Virus record (IMG/VR): IMGVR_UViG_3300033153_001485
Coordinates: 1-30,632 of that record
Length of the DNA stretch: 30,632 nucleotides
Strand: one strand, 5' to 3'
From: a virus
Both the position numbers and the translations under genes were made by a program. Below the pieces are notes generated by a model. That model saw only the letters and a program-made list of their open reading frames with translations. It was not told where the DNA came from and searched no databases. Numbering within the stretch: position 1 is the first letter of the stretch; the number at the start of each line of letters is the position of its first letter. Positions 24,457 to 30,486 of this stretch are shown in pieces.

Positions 24457-26111
24457 CTTAGGTTAGATGCTTTCCCTTCTGTTTGTGCTGCTTCCGCTGC
24501 GTTCTTATCTGCTTGCGTTGCATCCTTGCCGATCTGTGATGCTGCGCCGGCCATTTGCATCTGCTGCATCTGCTCTTGCATCTTAGCTTTGGCCATCCGG
24601 ATCTCGCCAACTTCCTTGTTATCAAAGATCATGGCTGCCGGAGCATTGGTAATTCCCCATAGCTCATCAATCGTTGCATCAGCATTGATCTTATCAAGCG
24701 CTTCCGGTTTATATTGTGCGATCTGTCCGGCGATTGTCATAGCATTAGAGAAGTTATCAAGCTCTGATTGGCGCTGTGCTTGAGCAAGGCGGCCAACAAA
24801 CTTAACATCATACTCCGGATTCATCAACATCTCTTCCGGCATCTGCGGCAACCGGCCTTTACGCCAGAGCATTGCAATCGTTCTTTCAACAAGCGGCTGT
24901 AATACATCGCTCATATACCGGCCAACTGCCGGGCCTAACATCGTCATTTGCTCATTGGCTCGCTGCATCACTTCCGGTACTGTCATTTGCTTTGTGATAT
25001 TCTGGAAGTTAATGAAGGCTCCCTTAAACATCATGTTGCCGGCCTTCTCTGCATAATACTCAAGCTCCGCCTGGCCGATAGCAAGGTTGCCATAGTTGCC
25101 GATTGGAGATATATCTTTTGTTGGATCTAACTTTGTGCGCTTATAAATGTTTACTGCTCTAGGATTGAAATTCAAAGGCGCTAAGAATCCGCTATCCGGT
25201 ACGGCAATAGGCGGATCTGTTTGTTTCATAGCTGCTCTAAGGATCGTATCAGCCATCGTATTCAACATTCGTACCCAGGGCAAGGCTTTCATCGCCGGAG
25301 AGAAGCCGTATGTAATGCGTGGCCGCTTGTAAAAGCGATGCGCAACTGCCGGCATCTCGTTGAATCCATCTTCCATCATGATCTTTTGGCTCTTAACTTC
25401 TACCCATACCCCTCGTACAGCCATGTTATCCTTCGTACTCTTGCCGTATTCCTTTAATACTCTAGGGCCAAGATAAAGGATGTACTCATATTTCTTATCC
25501 GGATCTCTTTTATTCTTGAGCGATTCAATAATAGCAACATCAACTTTATCTCCAAACTTCGTGAAGGCTTGCTCAGCTGTATATTCAAAAGGTACATAAA
25601 ACTCTAAAGGCTTCTCCCTGGCATCTTCTGTAATGTAAGTTGATCTGATCGGCAAGTTATAGAAGCGTACATCATCTTCCGGATCCTCTTCCAGCATCAT
25701 AACTGATGTACCATACACGCCGGAGCTTTTATAAAAGATCGGCATCTGATTGTAGAAGTTGGATCTATTCAGCACAAAGTTTACTTCATCGGCCACATCT
25801 TGCATCCATTGGCGTACCGGCTGCTTATCTCTAAGCTTCTTATCCGGATGATCAAGAGAAAACCATTTGGAAGCTGATGGCGTTAAGTAATTTGCTACGC
25901 CGGAAGCCAGAATGTCAGCAAGCTCAAGAGAAGTAGAATCAAGCAAATAAAGATAATCAAGTTCAGTACCGGGATAATAGCTTCTGTTAATGTTTTCAGC
26001 TTCAACATAAAAGTAATCATGCAGCGTTTGGTAGTAGGTATCAAAGTTGCTCCTTTGGCCTTTGAGCGTGCCTTTATGCTTTACGATCTTCTCTGCGCTA
26101 AGTTCTTGCAT
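24453..26111 (-). CDS. portal protein (head-to-tail connector, 552 aa)
   Basis: ATG at 26111 with AAGGAG 8 nt upstream, in a TAATG overlap with the acetyltransferase gene. The N-terminal region contains the hallmark LDYLYLLDSTSLELADILAS followed by GVANYLTPSASKWFSL, typical of T7-like head-to-tail connecting portals. Further family-like parts are VYGTSVMMLEEDPEDDVRFY (clip and wing region), ITYGFSPAMKALPWVRMLN and PVIQ-type helices around MTVPEVMQRANEQM. The last 50 residues are a Gln/Met/Ala-rich barrel helix (AKMQEQMQQMQMAGAA). Twelve copies form the DNA channel at one vertex, contacting terminase during packaging and tail tubular protein A afterwards. Length agrees with podoviral portals of about 500-560 aa. 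Confidence 0.92.
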   Translation of the reverse strand: MQELSAEKIVKHKGTLKGQRSNFDTYYQTLHDYFYVEAENINRSYYPGTELDYLYLLDSTSLELADILASGVANYLTPSASKWFSLDHPDKKLRDKQPVRQWMQDVADEVNFVLNRSNFYNQMPIFYKSSGVYGTSVMMLEEDPEDDVRFYNLPIRSTYITEDAREKPLEFYVPFEYTAEQAFTKFGDKVDVAIIESLKNKRDPDKKYEYILYLGPRVLKEYGKSTKDNMAVRGVWVEVKSQKIMMEDGFNEMPAVAHRFYKRPRITYGFSPAMKALPWVRMLNTMADTILRAAMKQTDPPIAVPDSGFLAPLNFNPRAVNIYKRTKLDPTKDISPIGNYGNLAIGQAELEYYAEKAGNMMFKGAFINFQNITKQMTVPEVMQRANEQMTMLGPAVGRYMSDVLQPLVERTIAMLWRKGRLPQMPEEMLMNPEYDVKFVGRLAQAQRQSELDNFSNAMTIAGQIAQYKPEALDKINADATIDELWGITNAPAAMIFDNKEVGEIRMAKAKMQEQMQQMQMAGAASQIGKDATQADKNAAEAAQTEGKASNLR

Positions 26112-26569
26112 TATTTAATCTCCTTCATAAATTGGATCTCAAAGGGCCGGTATCCCATACGCTCATAAAATCTTGTGAGCTTTTCTTTGCCGCTATTGCA
26201 CATTAAGCACATAACCACGCATGAGCATCCTAAGTTTTTTGCAGCTTCTTCAAAGTATTGGAGTAGCGCCCGGCCATTAGCTCTGTGATCTTTCTCCACA
26301 TACCACATTACCTCTTGCAGCGCCAGATCTCCATTAGTCATATTCTCTTGTTTAACGCCGGCAATAACGCCAACAACCTTCTGATCAACAACAAGGAAGA
26401 AACTGATCTCCTTTAATATCTGTGTCATTTGTACCATGCGCTCGCCTTCAACCGCAAGGCCGTACTCTGCTAAGCTCTCATCGCTAAAAGCTTTGCATAG
26501 CCTTTTAATATCCGGATCATAAGATGGCTGATAGCGTGTGATCCTAAACTCTTTTATTGCTGTTGTCAT
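26111..26569 (-). CDS. GNAT-family N-acetyltransferase (152 aa)
   Basis: ATG at 26569 in a TAATG overlap with the preceding gene. The fold order fits GNAT: an N-terminal segment MTTAIKEFRITRYQPSYDPD, strand FLVVDQKVVGVIAG, strand plus acetyl-CoA loop EVMWYVEKDHRANGRALLQY, helix FEEAAKNLGCSCVVM and the final KLTRFYERMGYRPFEIQFMK. The loop R-A-N-G-R-A is a variant of the canonical Q/RxxGxG/A motif. Similar genes lie next to terminase and portal genes in many podoviruses, where the substrate is unknown; host or virion protein acetylation are both possible. It is one of two GNAT-like domains in the window. Confidence 0.85.
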   Translation of the reverse strand: MTTAIKEFRITRYQPSYDPDIKRLCKAFSDESLAEYGLAVEGERMVQMTQILKEISFFLVVDQKVVGVIAGVKQENMTNGDLALQEVMWYVEKDHRANGRALLQYFEEAAKNLGCSCVVMCLMCNSGKEKLTRFYERMGYRPFEIQFMKEIK

Positions 26570-26964
26570 TAAGCGCCTGTTAATGTTTTAAGATTCATAT
26601 TGCTTTGCTCAACCTGGGTTAATCCTCTTGCGCTGGTATAGTTTGGCTTATTGCGTGCGATCCCTCGCCGGCGTGCATCCGTTTCCTTCTTAGCTAACTC
26701 TGCGGCCCGGTCATAGGATGGCTCTTCTTCCTTTAACTTTGCCTGGCCCGGAAGCTGCGGCAATGGATCCTTCTTTGTCATGCTCTGGAATCCCTTGTAA
26801 GCGCCGTATGCTGCCAATCCGGTAACGCCAACTCCAATCGCTGTTGCCGTTGCTGTACCGGCTGTTGCGCCAAAGGCTACGCCAATAGCTGTCATCATCA
26901 CGCCAAAGCGCTTATCAGCGTGTTTCATTGGATCGTACTGATGGTATGTATGGATATAGCTCAT
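26569..26964 (-). CDS. small glycine-rich membrane-like virion protein with C-terminal NLKTLTG peptide (131 aa)
   Basis: ATG at 26964 with GGAG about 10 nt upstream, overlapping the end of the previous gene. Residues about 20-60 are a long Gly/Ala/Thr-rich hydrophobic region (GVMMTAIGVAFGATAGTATA ...). The C-terminal half is polar and basic (KKETDARRRGIARNKPNYTS). The last residues are SNMNLKTLTGA, nearly identical to the end of the 109-aa neighbour. Proteins of this build, located between terminase and portal genes in podoviruses, are often annotated as internal or virion-associated proteins. The role is unknown; membrane interaction during DNA entry is one possibility. Confidence 0.7.
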   Translation of the reverse strand: MSYIHTYHQYDPMKHADKRFGVMMTAIGVAFGATAGTATATAIGVGVTGLAAYGAYKGFQSMTKKDPLPQLPGQAKLKEEEPSYDRAAELAKKETDARRRGIARNKPNYTSARGLTQVEQSNMNLKTLTGA

Positions 26965-26968
26965 TGCT

Positions 26969-27298
26969 TTATTCTCCGGTTAAAGTCTTTAGATTCGTTT
27001 GTGATCTATCCTTAACTGATAGGCCAAGCTTTGAAGTCCGTACTGTACTGTTATCTTGAGATCTGCGGCGATTCTTGCGCCGATCTGATCCAGCCTTAGC
27101 TGCTGCATCCTTAGTTGCTTGAGCTGCTGCCGCTCTGTTATCTGATGCGATCTTCTCATTGGATGCGATCTGTGCGTTTTGAGCGTTTCTAAGGCCGCTT
27201 GCCTTGCGCTTCGTATCATTACTCTTGTAAGCTGAGTATCCGCCTACTACTGCTGCTGCTATTCCGGCATAAACTAAAGTTGATGTTAAGATAGCCAT
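26969..27298 (-). CDS. small membrane-anchored virion-type protein with C-terminal NLKTLTG peptide (109 aa)
   Basis: ATG at 27298, with GGGGG 7 nt upstream. Residues 3-24 (ILTSTLVYAGIAAAVVGGYS) form one transmembrane segment. An Ala/Lys helix and a very basic patch follow (GSDRRKNRRRSQDNSTVRTS). The C-terminus is DRSQTNLKTLTGE. A STVRT segment before the LKTLTG end resembles the STIxT...KTLLG ends seen in small podoviral virion proteins. The end is shared with the 131-aa neighbour despite different bodies. Function is not known; an internal or membrane-active virion component is the likeliest. Confidence 0.7.
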   Translation of the reverse strand: MAILTSTLVYAGIAAAVVGGYSAYKSNDTKRKASGLRNAQNAQIASNEKIASDNRAAAAQATKDAAAKAGSDRRKNRRRSQDNSTVRTSKLGLSVKDRSQTNLKTLTGE

Positions 27299-27302
27299 TT
27301 CA

Positions 27303-27563
27303 TTACCCCCATATAAAGTGATACCCTAGCGCCATCATGCCGGCTATCATTAAGATTGAAAGTACGATCCGCTTCCATTTAGGTTGCGCCCATACCCATT
27401 GCGATAAAGTTTTACCGGTAGATGCTTTCAGTACCAGCTCTGTAATGCCAAACAGCACAAGCCAGGCCACTAGAAACCAGCCTTGATAGATCATCCCGGT
27501 TGCAAAACAGAATACCGGAGCTGCCAGCTGCAAGATTGTAAGCACATATTCGTTAGGCTTCAT
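27303..27563 (-). CDS. three-helix membrane protein, holin candidate (86 aa)
   Basis: ATG at 27563 in an ATGA overlap with a 43-aa ORF. Three hydrophobic segments are visible: residues about 7-25 (VLTILQLAAPVFCFATGMIY), 27-44 (GWFLVAWLVLFGITELVL) and 68-84 (IVLSILMIAGMMALGYHFIW). The basic loop before the third is QPKWKRIV. Size and topology fit class I holins, which form inner-membrane holes at lysis. No endolysin is encoded nearby, so this is a candidate only; it might also be a membrane protein for DNA entry or exclusion. The Shine-Dalgarno is weak, and expression may depend on coupling. Confidence 0.7.
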   Translation of the reverse strand: MKPNEYVLTILQLAAPVFCFATGMIYQGWFLVAWLVLFGITELVLKASTGKTLSQWVWAQPKWKRIVLSILMIAGMMALGYHFIWG

Positions 27564-27691
27564 GTTACCAATCCATTGCTTGTTGTTAATGTTCCGGCCT
27601 TGATCTGCTTCAAGCGCCTGGATGCTTCTCCGCTGCGTGAATGTAGATCAACAAACTTCCGGATCAAGATTCGCTTTGATCTCTTTACCAT
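27560..27691 (-). CDS. small basic overlapping ORF (43 aa)
   Basis: This ORF starts inside the 3' end of the 87-aa gene in another frame and fills the otherwise empty 84 nt before the membrane protein. The product begins MVKRSKRILIRKFVDLHSRS, then GEASRRLKQIKAGTLTTSNG, and is strongly basic. Its TGA overlaps the ATG of the membrane protein (ATGA), a coupling used elsewhere in this operon. The ribosome binding site is weak. It could be a separate small protein or the end of a frameshifted form of the 87-aa protein. Evidence is arrangement and sequence character only. Confidence 0.5.
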   Translation of the reverse strand: MVKRSKRILIRKFVDLHSRSGEASRRLKQIKAGTLTTSNGLVT

Positions 27692-27911
27692 CTGTTTTAG
27701 CTTTCTCATCAATGCTCTCCCATCGCTTGATCGCTTCCATAAAGTTTAGCTCCGGTACAATCTGGCTGCCGTATTTGCCGGTTGTTGCGTGAGCGCCTAA
27801 GCGTATTGCGCAAAAGTAAACTAACCATTTAGGCATCTTCCATGCGATCTTCATCATCCATCGCTCTTTGATCTTATTGTATTCGTGTTTGATCTCCCAC
27901 ATTCGTATCAT
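27648..27911 (-). CDS. conserved-looking hypothetical protein with CAIRxGAHATTGKYG segment (87 aa)
   Basis: I choose ATG 27911 in a TAATG overlap with the terminase stop; a GTG at 27920 and an ATG at 27902 are alternatives. The N-terminal 25 residues are basic (MIRMWEIKHEYNKIKERWMM). The centre MPKWLVYFCAIRLGAHATTG and KYGSQIVPELNFMEAIKRWE resembles a small protein often found beside terminase in T7-like podoviruses. A single short amphipathic or weakly hydrophobic helix (WLVYFCAIRLGA) is visible. The function is unknown. The last 44 nt overlap the 43-aa ORF. Confidence 0.65.
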   Translation of the reverse strand: MIRMWEIKHEYNKIKERWMMKIAWKMPKWLVYFCAIRLGAHATTGKYGSQIVPELNFMEAIKRWESIDEKAKTDGKEIKANLDPEVC

Positions 27912-29266
27912 TATCTCCACCCGGCTATCTTAAATAGGTTGCCTTCTTGTTGCCCGGCTACTCTTGTTGCCGGAGTTTTGAAATCTTCATTTTCCTCTAT
28001 CTTCTTGCCAATAAACTGCGATGCGTAATAGGCCATCATGATTGAATCAGCTGGATCCGGAGATTTGAAGCCTTTGCTGCGCATGATCTCTTTGCTGATG
28101 ATCATCTTCTGGCCATTGCTCTTGTGCGTGTACATTACTGTAAGCAATGAATCAATCGTCATTTGCGGCAGCTGGCCCATGTATCCCATCTGGATCAGAT
28201 CCGCAAGCTTATGAAACCACTCTGTTTTAACATTTCCATAGCTGTTGAAGCTCTCAACATGATCTTTGCCGCTCCATCCGCCATGAAATTCATTGATGTT
28301 ATACTTCAATTCACTCAATCTATCGCATACGCCTACCAATCCATCCGCATCAATGGCAACAGAATCAAGCTTAAAGCGTGTCATTAAGTCCACTATGCGC
28401 CCGGTAGATTCCATCAAGTTCTTTTTACCCCAGCGCTCAATGTGCTTTACATCCCATTTCAGCGGCCCTCGCTTCTGTAAGATCGTTGCTACGCATTTAT
28501 CTTCGCCGTACCGGGCCAGATCCACGCCCATTACCATCTCATGCGCTCCGCATCCAATAAACTCTGTCTTTGCGCAATCATCAAGCTTCTGCTCAGTAAA
28601 TAGGAAGTTATCAGCTTCCTCTAAAGGATCTCCCAGCCAAATATGGCCGTAATCATCCGGCCTGTTGGCCTTGCATAGCTCAGCTTCATGAATCAACTCC
28701 CGGCTGCAATAAGGATTCTCAAAGTAATCTATGTGAATATGCAAGCAATCTTCACGATTAACAAACTCTTTATATACCGGATCATTCTTTAGATGCCGAT
28801 TCATTGTAAAGAAGATCTTAGCTTTGCTCTTCCGGATCGTTGGTATCAGAATATCAAGCGTATGCTGCGTGATCGCTTGCGCTTCATCAATCCAAAGTAT
28901 ATCAACTCCCTCTAAACCTTTGATGTTTACTGATCCTTGCTCCCGGAAGCCTTTGAAATTGATTGTTGTACCGGTTGCCCGATGCACAATCTTGCTGGCC
29001 TGTACTTCAAAATTCAACTGATTTTCAATGATCAAGTCTTTAAGAATCGTGTAAACTGATTCATCAATGCTCTTCTGGATCTCTCTGCCGCATACGATCC
29101 TTAGCTTAAAATGGCCGGCTAGGTATAGAAGGAAGCGAGCAACTGCCTGGCTCTTGCCGCCACCTCTGCCGCCTTCGCCTAAGAAATATCTAAAAAGATC
29201 AAACTTATCAACAAACTGCAACAGCTTTGCCGGTACATCTAACATCTTTGGAAGCTCTAAGCTCAT
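27911..29266 (-). CDS. terL: terminase large subunit (451 aa)
   Basis: ATG at 29266 directly abuts the TerS stop. It is the ATP-driven DNA packaging motor and nuclease. Walker A is GGRGGGKS (residues 32-39), Walker B ILWIDEA (123-129, catalytic Glu128), and a motif III-like IFFTMN follows. The C-terminal RNase H-like nuclease has acidic residues in VMGVDLARYGEDK (about 247), VAIDADGLVG (about 305) and SPDPADSIMMAYY (about 415). The length is normal for the PBSX/Terminase_3 type. It acts at the portal with the small subunit encoded just before it. Confidence 0.95.
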   Translation of the reverse strand: MSLELPKMLDVPAKLLQFVDKFDLFRYFLGEGGRGGGKSQAVARFLLYLAGHFKLRIVCGREIQKSIDESVYTILKDLIIENQLNFEVQASKIVHRATGTTINFKGFREQGSVNIKGLEGVDILWIDEAQAITQHTLDILIPTIRKSKAKIFFTMNRHLKNDPVYKEFVNREDCLHIHIDYFENPYCSRELIHEAELCKANRPDDYGHIWLGDPLEEADNFLFTEQKLDDCAKTEFIGCGAHEMVMGVDLARYGEDKCVATILQKRGPLKWDVKHIERWGKKNLMESTGRIVDLMTRFKLDSVAIDADGLVGVCDRLSELKYNINEFHGGWSGKDHVESFNSYGNVKTEWFHKLADLIQMGYMGQLPQMTIDSLLTVMYTHKSNGQKMIISKEIMRSKGFKSPDPADSIMMAYYASQFIGKKIEENEDFKTPATRVAGQQEGNLFKIAGWR

Positions 29267-29815
29267 CTAATGGCCTTCTTCCTCATCAATCGCATCGTTT
29301 GATACAGCATCCGGGCCGATATTAAACTTAACTTCCTTACCATCCTTCTTGATCGTTGGCATCTCAACAACTCTGTGCGTATTATCAATCTCTTGCTTAT
29401 CTGCCCATCCGTAATTGTTTTTAGCGTTAAAGATCCCTGGTACTGCTGGAATCTCGCCGCTTAGCATCCCATCCTCAATGTACTGCTCGCAAATATCCTT
29501 CGCCTTTTTTATAGTGTCAAAAAATTCCGGGCGTTCTTGATAATTTAAGAGCGTTTGCCTGGAAGTATTTAACGCAACTGCTAGGCCTGTAATACTATAC
29601 GGCTTCATGCGCCGGAGTATCCTGTTCCCTTCACGATCAAGCTTAGGGATCCATTCCATAATGAATCCGCCTTGCGGATCCTTAATAGGCTTATCGGCAT
29701 CATCAAGCGTGCGGATCTGAATCCAAACCTCTTCCCAGCAGCTCGCAAAGTAAGCTTCAACCGCTTCTTCAAGCTTTTCCGGCGTTTCAAAGATCAGCGG
29801 CCTTCCGGCTGTCAT
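29267..29815 (-). CDS. terS: terminase small subunit (182 aa)
   Basis: ATG at 29815 overlaps the preceding stop (ATGA), with GGAG 10 nt upstream. It recognises the packaging site and feeds DNA to TerL. The N-terminal AGRPLIFETPEKLEEAVEAY and the helix-turn-helix-like SITGLAVALNTSRQTLLNYQ are typical of TerS. The oligomerisation part contains FFDTIKKAKDICEQYIEDG and the frequent closing pattern GIFNAKNNYGWADKQEID. The C-terminus is acidic (DAIDEEEGH), as expected for a TerL-contacting tail. Confidence 0.92.
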   Translation of the reverse strand: MTAGRPLIFETPEKLEEAVEAYFASCWEEVWIQIRTLDDADKPIKDPQGGFIMEWIPKLDREGNRILRRMKPYSITGLAVALNTSRQTLLNYQERPEFFDTIKKAKDICEQYIEDGMLSGEIPAVPGIFNAKNNYGWADKQEIDNTHRVVEMPTIKKDGKEVKFNIGPDAVSNDAIDEEEGH

Positions 29816-30054
29816 GCTGATTCTGCTCCTGGTACGATTTTCTTTTCTTCCGGATCATCACTTGCGCCATCGTTGTTACCGCTGGCTGTTTCTGTTTCTT
29901 CACAAGGTTGAGCGGATCCAGCCGATTGAGTATCTGCATCGCTAATTGGCGCATCTTGAATCTCCATCTCCGGCTCTACAACAGCTGCCGGGTTTCGCTT
30001 TGCCTTAATTTCGGCGTTGATTTCTTTTGCTGATTTTGCTTTTTCAATTCCCAT
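29812..30054 (-). CDS. acidic low-complexity protein upstream of terminase (80 aa)
   Basis: I take the ATG at 30054 (MGIEKAKSAKEINAEIKAKR), which lies 8 nt behind AAGGA; ATG 30060 is possible in a TAATG overlap. The first 25 residues are a basic helix. The remainder is Asp/Glu/Ser/Gly-rich and probably disordered (EPEMEIQDAPISDADTQSAG and a later DDPEEKK). It has no recognised domain. The position before terS suggests a packaging or early-late transition accessory role, without direct evidence. Confidence 0.65.
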   Translation of the reverse strand: MGIEKAKSAKEINAEIKAKRNPAAVVEPEMEIQDAPISDADTQSAGSAQPCEETETASGNNDGASDDPEEKKIVPGAESA

Positions 30055-30059
30055 GATCA

Positions 30060-30203
30060 TTATCCTTTGCTTTGAGCGGCTTGTTTGCGTTTCCGCCAAG
30101 TATCTTCGGCTTCCTGGTACTCTTCTGGAGTTAGGAATCTAAGTTTTAGCTTTCCTTCATCCAGCGCCTTCTTGATTTTATTAAACTCTTGATCTGATAG
30201 CAT
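30060..30203 (-). CDS. small charged protein, first gene of the virion operon (47 aa)
   Basis: The product begins MLSDQEFNKIKKALDEGKLK and ends in a basic helix with EDTWRKRKQAAQSKG. The stop overlaps the next start region (TAATG). There is no normal Shine-Dalgarno: the only purine run (AAAGGGA) lies 14 nt upstream, inside the hairpin whose U-rich tail directly precedes the ATG. Translation may therefore be weak or regulated. Codon content and the overlap support a real gene, but it could be leader sequence. Confidence 0.55.
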   Translation of the reverse strand: MLSDQEFNKIKKALDEGKLKLRFLTPEEYQEAEDTWRKRKQAAQSKG

Positions 30204-30234
30204 AAATAGAAAAGGATCCCTTTGGATGGGATCC
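30204..30234 (-). terminator. intrinsic-terminator-like hairpin in the operon leader
   Basis: On the minus strand GGATCCC (30228-30234) and GGGATCC (30214-30220) form a perfect 7-bp stem with a 7-nt loop (ATCCAAA). TTTTCTATTT follows immediately. It lies about 110-140 nt downstream of the strong promoter and ends 1 nt before the first ATG. Unless overcome, it would stop transcription before the packaging and virion genes. Confidence 0.68.
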
Positions 30235-30244
30235 GGTTGCTCAG

Positions 30245-30264
30245 ATGTTTAGATTATTAAACAT
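30245..30264. promoter_or_regulatory. perfect 7-bp inverted repeat in the leader
   Basis: ATGTTTA and TAAACAT are exact inverted arms separated by 6 nt (GATTAT). It lies between the promoter and the terminator-like hairpin. As DNA it has the size of a dimeric repressor or activator operator; as RNA it would be an AU-rich hairpin that might pause polymerase or serve in antitermination. Confidence 0.5.
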
Positions 30265-30353
30265 TGAATAGTTCATAGTTTTAGTAGGAAGTTTGTAACC
30301 CGGTTATCCCCTCTCCGGAATGGATCAAAACGCAAACTGCGCTAGATATTCTA

Positions 30354-30382
30354 ATTATATATAGGAATTAAAGGATTTACAA
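30354..30382 (-). promoter_or_regulatory. strong sigma70-like promoter driving the virion operon
   Basis: On the minus strand a -35 element TTGTAA (30377-30382) and a perfect -10 element TATAAT (30354-30359) are 17 bp apart. Transcription should start near 30346-30348. The promoter lies in the only sizeable gene-free stretch (30204-30390) and points at the first packaging gene. Just downstream the transcript can form a small GCGCA/TGCGT hairpin followed by T residues. Confidence 0.75.
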
Positions 30383-30390
30383 GAAAAGAT

Positions 30391-30486
30391 TTACTTTTTT
30401 TGCTGCGGCGTTTCAATCTGGCAAGGACATTTGCCGGGTTTTTTCTTCGTTGTTCTGCATATAGGGCAAACAATTTTCTTACTCAT
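30391..30486 (-). CDS. 31-aa cysteine-rich mini-protein (possible zinc knuckle)
   Basis: ATG at 30486 overlaps the stop of the upstream gene (TATGAGTAA), with GGAG 4 nt upstream. The product MSKKIVCPICRTTKKKPGKC continues PCQIETPQQKK. Four cysteines in the order C7-x2-C10-x9-C20-x-C22 could bind one zinc ion, and the body is very basic, consistent with nucleic-acid binding. It lies immediately before the strong promoter, where some phages encode late regulators. Function unknown. Confidence 0.6.
   Translation of the reverse strand: MSKKIVCPICRTTKKKPGKCPCQIETPQQKK

Noticed and set aside
27564-27648. Possible TGA readthrough joining the 87-aa protein to the holin candidate in the same frame
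   Set aside because: The frame is open for 28 codons after the TGA, but TGA ends other genes here (portal, scaffold, the protein before TerS), so there is no sign of stop recoding. The overlapping 43-aa ORF explains the stretch better.
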